The position numbers and the translations under genes are program-made. A stretch of 15,758 nucleotides of DNA, from NCBI GenBank assembly GCA_049965815.1, contig JBMFVV010000026.1, positions 1 to 15,758 of the forward strand. The letters are read 5' to 3'. Below are positions 1 to 6,240 of this stretch, piece by piece. The notes beneath the pieces are model-generated. The model ran no database searches, was not told the DNA's origin, and saw only the letters and a program-made list of their open reading frames with translations. Every line of letters starts with the position of its first letter. Position 1 is the stretch's first letter. Source of the stretch: GCA-001856825 sp049965815 (GTDB lineage Archaea; Thermoplasmatota; Thermoplasmata; Thermoplasmatales; GCA-001856825).

Positions 1-339
1 GGGAGACAAAAGTCCTGCAAGTATGTTGAAAGAAAATGCAGAAATGATGAATAGAATAGAACTTGTGACGAGAATTATCTTCGCTTCATTTAAAGAGATT
101 TTTCCGGTAACGAGTGCCCTCTCCTTGGTTCTTGGATTTAGGGAATCAAGTGGAAGGTCCATTATCCTGTTCATTGTCATTCCAGAAACTCACGCTAGCG
201 TGGCTGCTATTCCAACAATTATAATGATCCTCAAACTGAATAGACCGCTTAAAATTAAGCCCATGTATGCGAAAGGAAGATCAAATATTGTATGCTCAAT
301 CTTTATGAACCTTACTATCTCTTTCAAATTGAAGGACAT
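1..339 (-). pseudogene. UbiA-family prenyltransferase (MqnP-like), N-terminal part, in-frame TGA
   Basis: Partial gene running off the left edge; 113 codons are visible from ATG at 339. The frame begins MSFNLKEIVRFIKIEHTIFD and continues LPFAYMGLILSG, the typical start of the menaquinone/ubiquinone UbiA family, membrane enzymes that attach a prenyl chain to an aromatic ring. The Asp-rich motif N-R-I-M-D-L-P-L-D followed by NPRT (codons about 56-68) is the family's prenyl-diphosphate/Mg binding site. Codon 50 (192-190) is TGA, exactly where relatives usually have the Arg of an A-R-x-x-G-M-x-x-N-R motif; CGA to TGA would be one transition. Both sides of the stop remain in one frame with no indel. 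It could be a recent pseudogene, a strain polymorphism, a sequencing error or readthrough. A stop lies just upstream of the ATG in the same frame, which fixes the start. Family assignment is firm; the menaquinone (MqnP) role is inferred. Confidence 0.75.
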
Positions 340-421
340 ATTTTTTCATTTTTTCTTTTAGAATCTCCGTCTCTTCAGCTTCAATTCTTTCAGGCCATTC
401 CCTCCTTGCCCCTTCATTTAT
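296..421 (-). pseudogene. possible C-terminal remnant of a UbiD-type decarboxylase
   Basis: A stop-free reading frame with no good start lies between the ATPase and the prenyltransferase and ends at TGA 298-296, inside the prenyltransferase 5' end. It reads NEGARREWPERIEAEETEIL then a Lys-rich tail. The pattern G-x-x-R-E-W-x-x-x-I followed by an acidic/basic helix resembles the extreme C-terminus of UbiD decarboxylases, as I recall the E. coli tail (GETQREWGRPI). UbiD-like (MqnL) and UbiA-like (MqnP) genes act together in the futalosine menaquinone route, so this neighbour would make sense. About 40 open codons can occur by chance and the match is short, so this is only suggestive. If right, the body of the gene was lost when the ATPase came to lie here. 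Confidence 0.3.
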
Positions 422-440
422 TTATATCAATTTTCATTAA

Positions 441-1475
441 TCATTTTTTTCTCCCTCCCTTCATCAGGTACTCCCTGACGACCGGGTCAACAATCTGATA
501 TCTTCCGTCCTCGTTTTTTTCAACGTATTCCAGCCTCATCAGCATCTTGAGGTTCCTGTCCAGCACAGGGTCGGGGAGAATCGTCTTGTCAGCAAGCTGG
601 CTGAACGATGCCTCACCGTTTGCTATCACATTCATGATCATCATCTGTCTCTGCCATCCGAGGGCCAGTCTTGAAGTACTTTCCAATTCATCGGCAACCA
701 CCTTCATTGCCTGGTCGATGGTGAGTTCGTATGCGCTTCTGAAGTTTCCATGATCTCTATAATAATTCCCGAAGAGTGTGAGCCAGCCAGGCAGTCCGTC
801 CAGCCTGTTTACAGCATTCTCAAGGTCGTCCAGCTCGTAATTCACGCGCTCCTGCTCGCACCCTTCTTTGAGGAAGCTCATTCCGGTCGATGAATTTCTC
901 CATTTGCCTATGTGCATCTCAGTCATTGATCTTCCGAACATGGCCCCCTTGGGGCCTGGATTGAGCAACGACTGCATCACACCAACTGACGATCCCGTCA
1001 CTATTAGGGTTATGGAACCCTTGTACAGATCGTATATGTGAGCAAGAAGCCTAGAAACGCCGACAGGGTTCTTCAGCCATTGTGCCTCATCGAGTAGCAG
1101 AAGCATATCTCCAGCGTTCTCCAACACATCGTCCAGGCCCAACTTCCGCTTCTTCCTGCTCACGGATAAGCTGGCCGAGATCGGGAGAGCAGGAGGGCCG
1201 GCGCCTCCAGATATCACGGTATCTGAACGTGGAGACAGGCCGTTGAGAAGAGCCAGTCTGAGGTCATCATTCTCCCGTGCATCAATGTATATACTCCGGA
1301 TATCTATTCTCTTCGCTGCACAGAAAGCGAGGGAAGTCTTTCCCACCCTCCTCGGACCGAGGAGTACGGTCCAGTTCCCACGCTTGACATTCCCAACCAA
1401 TGTCTCCAGCTCGCTGCCCCTGGCATACAGGTATCTTGGATCTGTCTTTGGCCTGAGATCGAACAGTGATTCCAT
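441..1475 (-). CDS. archaeal ATPase, P-loop AAA-type with C-terminal winged helix
   Basis: A 344-residue protein of the 'ATPase domain predominantly from Archaea' family (Pfam ATPase_2 type). The Walker A motif GPRRVGKTS is at residues 40-48, Walker B MLLLLDE at 124-130 followed by AQWL, a sensor-1-like VTGSS at 159-163, and a possible arginine finger in FGRS near 180-183. The last 80 or so residues (from about 265) look like a winged-helix DNA-binding domain. Cellular targets are poorly known; members are often linked to DNA transactions or mobile loci. It is monocistronic, with its own TATA box. The start is supported because a TATA box lies 38 bases upstream and a stem-like palindrome sits between. 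It ends in TGA at 441-443 and is followed at once by relic sequence of a menaquinone gene, which suggests a rearrangement or insertion at its 3' side. Confidence 0.88.
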   Translation of the reverse strand: MESLFDLRPKTDPRYLYARGSELETLVGNVKRGNWTVLLGPRRVGKTSLAFCAAKRIDIRSIYIDARENDDLRLALLNGLSPRSDTVISGGAGPPALPISASLSVSRKKRKLGLDDVLENAGDMLLLLDEAQWLKNPVGVSRLLAHIYDLYKGSITLIVTGSSVGVMQSLLNPGPKGAMFGRSMTEMHIGKWRNSSTGMSFLKEGCEQERVNYELDDLENAVNRLDGLPGWLTLFGNYYRDHGNFRSAYELTIDQAMKVVADELESTSRLALGWQRQMMIMNVIANGEASFSQLADKTILPDPVLDRNLKMLMRLEYVEKNEDGRYQIVDPVVREYLMKGGRKK

Positions 1476-1476
1476 T

Positions 1477-1492
1477 ACTTACACCCGTAAGT
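1477..1492. promoter_or_regulatory. palindrome at the ATPase start, candidate operator
   Basis: A perfect 6-base inverted repeat, ACTTAC and GTAAGT with a 4-base spacer, lies one base upstream of the ATPase ATG. The predicted transcription start, about 25 bases from the TATA box, falls near 1487, inside the palindrome. A repressor bound here could block initiation; it could equally be a small mRNA hairpin. Possible self-regulation by the winged-helix ATPase is inference only. Confidence 0.35.
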
Positions 1493-1507
1493 GCTAACAT
1501 ATGTGAG

Positions 1508-1520
1508 TTTATAAATATTT
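1508..1520 (-). promoter_or_regulatory. TATA box of the ATPase gene
   Basis: The minus strand reads AAATATTTATAAA, a strong archaeal TATA element, about 38 bases before the ATG at 1475. This predicts transcription starting near 1487 and a leader of about 12 bases. Confidence 0.6.
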
Positions 1521-2005
1521 CCCGACAGGGGAATTGACCGCAACCAAGAAAGCAGAAATGCATCCGCGCTGTCCTCCTTTCATTTCACACTCATGCTACC
1601 ACCTGTCCCTAAATTTGCCAGCTCTATTCAGGTCCAATTTGAGCTTCATTCAGACTTCACAAGTATAGTAGCCGGAAGCGAAAATAATAAATCTTCAATG
1701 GCCTCTTACAATTCGATAAACAAGAAAGCGTCAGGGCTAGTGATGGGAGTTGACCGGTGACATGTAGGTTTTATGTACACATTAGATGTGATGAAAATCA
1801 TTTCCAGTGACCAAGTGTGGTGTACCTTTAGGGAAGTTTTCTTCCTTGCCATAAAAATTTACGCTCTCTCATTGATGGCGCCCGACCTGTTCCTCGCTCC
1901 TTTCTACCATACCAGCAACGCAGTTTCAGGTTTATCAAGACATTCAAAGTATGTTCATTTAAGATTAGCCTGCCAAGAGCTTTGTCTTACACCAGATGTC
2001 AGAAT
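1521..2005. other. no recognisable gene
   Basis: The stretch holds only short open frames on either strand (the longest is 78 codons at 1773-2009, plus) with no recognisable family, promoter-start pairing or biased composition. No repeats or RNA genes were seen before the direct repeat begins at about 2006. It is probably degraded accessory DNA. Confidence 0.5.
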
Positions 2006-2117
2006 CTGAAGGATTCGCCTAATTCTAATTGAATATTTTTCATATTTATTACATCGTGCTTTGCCACCTTGAAAAATACGGCTCAGCAAAATCATGATAG
2101 CCACGAGCTATTCCGTT
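2006..2117. repeat. left copy of the tRNA-Gln flank direct repeat (degenerate)
   Basis: This stretch matches the region downstream of the tRNA-Gln gene at a constant offset of 3880 bases. By hand count, 64 of 80 positions are identical without gaps between 2031-2110 and 5911-5990. The core AATACGGCTC-x-GCAAAATCA is nearly invariant. Similarity continues into the last 15 or so bases of the tRNA (AGCCACGAGC here, AGCCCCGAGC in the real gene) and on the other side back to a shared GGATTCGC. The copy carries a decayed tRNA 3' fragment and no complete tRNA. Confidence 0.8.
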
Positions 2118-2178
2118 AATATAAGAAGTGAAGCCATTAAAATCTAATATTCATCTTTGGATAAAACAGCACCAGAAT

Positions 2179-2403
2179 TTATAGCAAGTTTTTAAACTCT
2201 TCAGCTGTCAGTCCTGACTGCCTAATTATTGCTCTGAGCGTACCCTTCTTCAGTTCTCTATGCTGAGGAACCGTTATTGTTAGAATTTTCTCTCCTTCTC
2301 GACGCATAATCACATGACTTCCCGTTTGGTGATCAATGAAAAATCCGATCTTGGTTAATGCTTTGACGACTTCAGAACCAGACACTATCGGAAGTTTAGG
2401 CAC
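2179..2403 (-). CDS. hicA: HicA-type toxin (mRNA interferase)
   Basis: A 74-residue protein of the HicA/YcfA family, which has a small dsRBD-like fold and cleaves mRNA independently of the ribosome when released from HicB. The sequence shows the family layout: an N-terminal V-S-G-x-E-V-V-K-A-L helix, F-x-x-x-H-Q-x-G-S-H-V-I-M with the catalytic His at residue 30, then the basic strand VPQHRELKKGTLRAIIRQSG. Length is normal for the family. Its ATG lies inside the end of hicB, overlapping by 8 bases, so it is translated from the same message, antitoxin first. All key residues are present, so it is probably functional. It lies next to the left repeat of the putative island, a common setting for stabilising toxin-antitoxin pairs. 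Confidence 0.9.
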   Translation of the reverse strand: MPKLPIVSGSEVVKALTKIGFFIDHQTGSHVIMRREGEKILTITVPQHRELKKGTLRAIIRQSGLTAEEFKNLL

Positions 2404-2605
2404 TTATAGGCACTTCCACGGCCGTTTCCACCGGTATGGGTTGACCATGTTTCCTAAGGCTCTCTATATACCCTGTTATTGCATCCTTTATATTCTCGAT
2501 TGCTTCGTCGAATGTGTCTCCCTCAGAAATGCAACCAGGGAGTGCTGGCACGGTAACCGTGTATCCTCCACTACTCTGAGGCTCTAGGATTACGGTATAT
2601 TTCAT
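2396..2605 (-). CDS. hicB: HicB-type antitoxin
   Basis: Family HicB (UPF0150), with a partial RNase H fold that binds and blocks HicA. From the preferred start it reads MKYTVILEPQSSGGYTVTVP followed by ALPGC-x-SEGDTFDEAIENIKDAITGYIE, the standard HicB signature. The frame is open from an earlier ATG at 2626, but the family begins at MKYTV, and a TATA-like element at 2629-2637 lies about 28 bases from the ATG at 2605, so a leaderless message starting there is likely. The protein is about 69 residues and ends shortly after the RNase H-like fold; no helix-turn-helix or ribbon-helix-helix domain is visible, so autoregulation through its own DNA-binding domain is not evident. It precedes and overlaps hicA. 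Confidence 0.88.
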   Translation of the reverse strand: MKYTVILEPQSSGGYTVTVPALPGCISEGDTFDEAIENIKDAITGYIESLRKHGQPIPVETAVEVPISA

Positions 2606-2628
2606 ATTATTCTGATCAATAACCATAG

Positions 2629-2637
2629 AATAAAGGT
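2629..2637 (-). promoter_or_regulatory. TATA-like element for hicB-hicA
   Basis: The minus strand reads CCTTTATTC here, about 28 bases before the ATG at 2605, fitting a leaderless hicB transcript. Confidence 0.4.
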
Positions 2638-2939
2638 TTCCATTCCCTTGTTAATCCGGGATCAGCATTAGTCATAAGGGGGCTTACTTTCGTGCCTCGA
2701 AATTGGGGTGTTCATTTTCATTAGCTTGGGTGAACCTGAACCGATCCGATAGGGTCAGCCCGTTCCTGCTTTACATGTTAATATCGTTAGATTAATCCAA
2801 TCCTCGAATTACTTACAAAGTGGCATTAGTTTCCCCCGTCAAAAGGACTTGTTCTGACTGAGTTTTTCTAATTACCTCTATCAGGTCTGATTCTAAATTA
2901 ATTTTCTATACAGAGAGGTTTTGATGCGTCTCCTTAGAA

Positions 2940-3194
2940 TTAAAATTCGTCAGTTAATTTAATGCCTTCCAGTTCTGCAATATACAAGCTATCTGTAAAG
3001 AGATTCTCTATCCGGGTTTGATCCCTTGAAAATTGAGGGTACATTAGATATTAGATTAGAGAATGAAAGCAGGATAAAGAGAAAAGCTTCTGGTCTCTGT
3101 GCTTCTTGATGAATTTGCCTACCAACTCACGTGCTCTTTCTTTAAGATTAGTGTATTTGTCTTTGTCAATACCAAACATCCCTCTTTCTGCCAT
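2940..3194 (-). pseudogene. possible decayed small gene, unknown function
   Basis: From ATG at 3194 the frame reads MAERGMFGIDKDKYTNLKER then ARELVGKFIKKHRDQ, strongly protein-like, charged and helical. TAA interrupts at codon 48 (3053-3051), after which the same frame continues for 36 more codons with protein-like content (QFSRDQTRIENLFTDSLYIA, then ELEGIKLTDEF) before the next stop at 2942-2940. This fits a gene broken by a nonsense change, or a genuine 47-residue protein. I recognise no family, and chance open frames of this size occur in AT-rich DNA. Confidence 0.3.
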
Positions 3195-3718
3195 TCATTC
3201 TTACGAAGTATAGTTGTGTCTTATCTGAGCTCTCACTGCCAGTATAGCTCTCTCTTTTAGCGAAAACAGATTAATCCTGCCAACCCGACTGTTTCCTGTT
3301 AGAGTGGCGCGCTTTTACGCTTCTGAGCATATCTTGCGAGCAAGTTCCGAATATTTTTAGAGAAATTAAGACAGAAGAAAATTACGAGAAAAATTGAAGA
3401 TTCTAATGTTCTTCTATCTTCTCCCTGCGGACGTGTGATCTTTGTACCTTCTCAGCAGAGCCCAGTGGGGTCCAAGCTTACTTGCTGTTCTTGTCAAGAA
3501 AATGTCACTTCCAGCTAAAAGATTCCAACCCTTAGTCCCCCTTATATCTCTATGTTCTGGAGACACGACATATCAGTCTCTCTTTGGAATTCCAACTACA
3601 AAGTTACTTTATTCTTTCCATCGGTTCCTTCAACACTTTGACAGTGAAGCTGACCTAAAATTGCCTTTTCCTGTCCAAGCTATGAAATTCTCAGGGGCAA
3701 CAGACGAAGTAATTGAAT

Positions 3719-3760
3719 GGTTTAAGTTCACAGGTCCCAATTTGCGATTAAACTTAAACC
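3719..3760. repeat. perfect 10-bp inverted repeat (hairpin), 22-base loop
   Basis: GGTTTAAGTT at 3719-3728 is the exact reverse complement of AACTTAAACC at 3751-3760. It lies 67 bases upstream of the SWIM-domain gene. It could be an operator, a structured mRNA leader or terminator, or an end hairpin of a lost transposable element. Confidence 0.6.
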
Positions 3761-3826
3761 CTCCTATTTCCTCCTAGTGCATTAGAAAATAACAGTTATC
3801 AATACCAATTCGATGTCTCAAACAGC

Positions 3827-5731
3827 ATGAAACAAGAAAAAGAGGAATACTTCAGGAAACTCACGTGGGGAGAGCTGGCATCGTGGACCAATGATGAAGT
3901 ATTCAACCGAGGGAGGGTGTACCAGCAAGAGGGGCGTGTCAGGGACCTTGCCTTTAAACAGGATGGAGGCCTTATAGCATGGGTGGTCGGCACAAAGAGA
4001 TACGCAACATATGTAGACGTTATAAACGGGCAACTAATTTCAAGCTGTAGCTGCCCACATGGACATCGGTGCAAGCATGCAGTAGCTGTCATCCTTCAGT
4101 ACGTGAACAGCCTTAAGAATAAAGTTCAATTGGAAACTGTCACCGATAGCGATTCCAGGCTGGCGATGCTTGAAAATGAGGATTCAGAAATTACCCAACA
4201 TGTAACCCATATTGAAGCGCATACAAATATCATTGGTGCAAGGATAAACAACCTTCCGTTGGAAGAATTACGTGATATTTTAAGGTCGCTGGCAGGTGTT
4301 TATCCAAATGTATATAAGTTTCTCGAGAACCGCTTCCTGCTTTCCTCGGGTGATGTCAGCAAAGTAGTTTCTGCCACTGAGGCTGAAATTTACAATCTCA
4401 GTTCCCGCCCGGGATGGAAACATCACTGGGATGAAGGTCAGAATATTCCTGACTATTCAGAAGTAAGAAAACGTTTAGAAATGCTCGTTACTTCGGGTCA
4501 TTCAGACGAAGTCATAAAACTAGGTGATACGCTCTTGACGGAAGGAATAAGACAAGTGGAAGAGAGCGACGATGAAGGCGAAACGGAAGAGGAGATTGCT
4601 TCGTGCATGGATGTAGTCTTCCAAGCGCTCCCTCTTTCAAGCCTTAGAACACCAGAGAAAATGGAGTGGGCAGTTCTAGCTGACCTGAAAGATGAATATG
4701 GTATCACTAGGGGATCAGAGAAGTTCTGGGAAATGAATTTCGAACAGTCTGCCTGGAGTGAACTGGCTGATTCCCTCTCGAAGAAACTGGAGGATTCTGA
4801 AAAATATGAAGAAGGCTCATTTTCACGAACATATCATAGGGATAGGCTGGCGGACTGGATAATCAGAGCGCTGGAGAACTCAGGTCAAAATGAGGAATCA
4901 CTTTCACTCTGCAAAAGCGAAGCAGTAGTTACTAACAGTTATGTACGTCTAGTTGAAAAGCTAATCGAGAATGGGATGAAAGAAGAGGCTGAGGAATGGA
5001 TACGCAAAGGTGTAGCTGCGACCGCTGATTCATTACCTGGAATTGCTCAAGAGCTCTACGATCTATTCCTAGGCATAGTGGAAAGGTACAGTGACTGGAT
5101 TAGGGCGGCTTCTCTTCTAGCAGAGGAATTCATAGAAATTCCGGCAAAAGAAACATATGAGAAACTCAAGCTAGCATGTATTAATGCTGGTGTGTGGCCA
5201 CAGGTCAGAAAGCATATATTGCAATTCCTGGAAACTGGCAAGGTTCCAACAAAGCTTTCGTCAAAGAACTGGCCACTTACAGAGACAGGCTTGAAAATGC
5301 GTCACGAGAGATTTGAAAAGCATTTTCCTATTGTTGAGGAGCTGATAGAAGTGGCAATTATCGAGAATGAACCTTCCGAAGTGCTGAGGTGGTATGATTA
5401 TTCAGTTAGAAACGGAAAAGAGAGGCAGAACAGATGGGGTTCGTTTATGGATCAGGATATCAAGGTAGCGAGAGCAGTATTCAATGAATTTCCAAACAGG
5501 TCCATTTCTATCTGGAAAAATATTATTGAAGGAGAGATAGCTGGAACAAATGCACGTTCATATGTCGAAGCAGTAGGTCATCTTGCAGAATTGGGTAAAC
5601 TTATGATGGGAGTTGGTAGGAAAAGGGAATGGGATTCTTACGTTTCACTTCTGAGGCAAACTAACGAAAGGAAGCCACGGTTTCTTAAGACGCTTGATAC
5701 GATCAGTGAAAGGAGAATAATTGATCCCTGA
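3827..5731 (+). CDS. SWIM zinc-finger protein with long helical C-terminal region
   Basis: A 634-residue protein. Residues 1-95 form the SWIM module: a leading segment including W-x-x-D/E-V-F-N-R-G-R-x-Y, the usual lead-in, then the zinc ligands C74-x-C76-x5-C82-x-H84 in SCSCPHGHRCKHAVAVIL. SWIM domains bind zinc and mediate DNA or protein contacts. From about residue 100 the chain is almost wholly predicted alpha-helical and acidic, with repeated W/L/E-rich helices that suggest a TPR-like solenoid; no catalytic motif is visible. In bacteria such proteins often sit beside SNF2-type helicases; here there is none, and the gene is alone. It lies inside the tRNA-Gln-bounded segment. The start gives a complete SWIM lead-in and no upstream in-frame alternative is better; the promoter is weak by eye (A/T-rich 3784-3793). 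SWIM call is firm, cellular role unknown. Confidence 0.88.
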   Translation: MKQEKEEYFRKLTWGELASWTNDEVFNRGRVYQQEGRVRDLAFKQDGGLIAWVVGTKRYATYVDVINGQLISSCSCPHGHRCKHAVAVILQYVNSLKNKVQLETVTDSDSRLAMLENEDSEITQHVTHIEAHTNIIGARINNLPLEELRDILRSLAGVYPNVYKFLENRFLLSSGDVSKVVSATEAEIYNLSSRPGWKHHWDEGQNIPDYSEVRKRLEMLVTSGHSDEVIKLGDTLLTEGIRQVEESDDEGETEEEIASCMDVVFQALPLSSLRTPEKMEWAVLADLKDEYGITRGSEKFWEMNFEQSAWSELADSLSKKLEDSEKYEEGSFSRTYHRDRLADWIIRALENSGQNEESLSLCKSEAVVTNSYVRLVEKLIENGMKEEAEEWIRKGVAATADSLPGIAQELYDLFLGIVERYSDWIRAASLLAEEFIEIPAKETYEKLKLACINAGVWPQVRKHILQFLETGKVPTKLSSKNWPLTETGLKMRHERFEKHFPIVEELIEVAIIENEPSEVLRWYDYSVRNGKERQNRWGSFMDQDIKVARAVFNEFPNRSISIWKNIIEGEIAGTNARSYVEAVGHLAELGKLMMGVGRKREWDSYVSLLRQTNERKPRFLKTLDTISERRIIDP

Positions 5732-5884
5732 TCAGATTCATTACAAGTGAATGTTATCGTCAGATGAAGTCAGAATTTCAGCTTAAGTCTTAATCCTGGT
5801 GTCGCTTTTTGTCAACAGCTAATGGACATTAAAGTTGTCAAGTACTCTCTAGATGCATGATTTCCATAGAAAATTAGCAAGTCA

Positions 5885-5996
5885 CTGAGGATTCGCAAAA
5901 TCAATTAATCGAATCTTTTTCGAATTCATCACACTGTTCTTTGCTACCTTGGAAAATACGGCTCCGCAAAATCACAATAGCCCCGAGCAGATTCGA
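5885..5996. repeat. right copy of the direct repeat: tRNA-Gln 3' end and flank
   Basis: This is the partner of the copy at 2006-2117. It contains the last 18 bases of the intact tRNA-Gln (5979-5996) and the adjoining 94 bases on its 3' side. Because this copy contains a working tRNA end it is likely the original or the reconstituted site. Confidence 0.8.
5890..5920 (+). terminator. possible hairpin plus T-run downstream of the SWIM gene
   Basis: GATTCG at 5890-5895 pairs with CGAATC at 5910-5915 and is followed by five T (5916-5920). It could end plus-strand transcription before the converging tRNA gene. The loop is 14 bases and the stem short, so support is modest. Confidence 0.3.
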
Positions 5997-6050
5997 ACTG
6001 CTGTCAACGGGTCCAGAGCCCGCTATGCTTGGCCACTACACCACGGGGCT
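5979..6050 (-). tRNA. tRNA-Gln (anticodon CTG)
   Basis: A complete 72-base cloverleaf on the minus strand. Acceptor AGCCCCG pairs with CGGGGCT; D-stem GTGT/GCAT encloses the loop AGTGGCCAA; anticodon stem GCGGG/CCCGT (one G-T pair) encloses the loop CTCTGGA with anticodon CTG, reading CAG for glutamine; the variable loop is TGAC; T-stem AGCAG/CTGCT encloses TTCGAAT. There is no intron and no encoded CCA, as usual in many archaea. A TATA element lies at 6072-6085. Its 3' end is the boundary of a direct repeat shared with 2006-2117. Confidence 0.97.
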
Positions 6051-6071
6051 AATGTATGTTATTACGAAGTA

Positions 6072-6085
6072 GTAGATAAAAATAG
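6072..6085 (-). promoter_or_regulatory. TATA box of tRNA-Gln
   Basis: The minus strand reads CTATTTTTATCTAC, centred about 29 bases before the tRNA 5' end, the usual archaeal spacing. Confidence 0.55.
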
Positions 6086-6200
6086 GCCATCCTTATTCCA
6101 TTTTACTTACTTTAGTATTACAAGATTTTATTAGTCATTCGAGAGTTGTTAATGGAGCTTGGTTAATATCACAAAATGAAACTGGAACTATTCCTAGCCT

Positions 6201-6207
6201 TTTTATA
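6201..6207 (+). promoter_or_regulatory. TATA box of the FKBP-aRF1 operon
   Basis: TTTTATA preceded by a pyrimidine-rich stretch lies about 37 bases before ATG 6241. It predicts transcription from about 6228-6232, which excludes the upstream TTG at 6211 and ATG at 6220 as starts. Confidence 0.5.
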
Positions 6208-6240
6208 GTTTTGATTATTATGGAAGAAAGAGTGGAGTGC

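Larger units (their letters stand above)
2640..3826. other. about 1.2 kb without an intact recognisable gene
   Basis: Only short or broken frames are present: a possible minus-strand relic at 2940-3194, a further stop-free piece (about 27 codons, ending at TAA 2815-2813, minus) in another frame, and a 111-codon plus-strand frame at 3442-3777 starting with TTG that matches no family I know. A 10-base inverted repeat lies at 3719-3760. The texture is that of decayed accessory DNA inside the putative island. Confidence 0.5.
2006..5996. mobile_element. putative decayed genomic island at tRNA-Gln
   Basis: The segment is bounded by the two direct repeats, with the intact tRNA-Gln at one end and a decayed tRNA 3' fragment at the other, the order left by integration into a tRNA 3' end. 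Cargo is a HicB-HicA pair, relic DNA and a SWIM-domain gene. No integrase or transposase is visible, and the duplicated segment reaches about 95 bases beyond the tRNA end, longer than a usual att core. The alternative is an old segmental duplication of the tRNA region followed by loss of one tRNA copy. Confidence 0.35.

Noticed and set aside
23..361. 112-codon plus-strand open frame
   Set aside because: It is the antisense shadow of the UbiA-family gene; the minus strand carries clear family motifs.
1..441. UGA reassigned as a sense codon to rescue the prenyltransferase
   Set aside because: Several intact genes here (ATPase, SWIM protein, FKBP, enolase) end in TGA at sensible positions, so a general reassignment is not supported.
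1773..2009. 78-codon plus-strand open frame
   Set aside because: No recognisable family, no promoter at suitable spacing, and it runs into the direct repeat.
3442..3777. 111-codon plus-strand open frame starting with TTG
   Set aside because: No Shine-Dalgarno or TATA box at good spacing, no known family, and its 3' end consists of the inverted repeat at 3719-3760; kept only as part of the gene-poor stretch.
5885..5978. C/D box guide RNA downstream of tRNA-Gln
   Set aside because: A GTGATGA C-box-like motif exists on the minus strand at 5926-5932, but no D box (CTGA) follows in range and the motif is lost in the other repeat copy.
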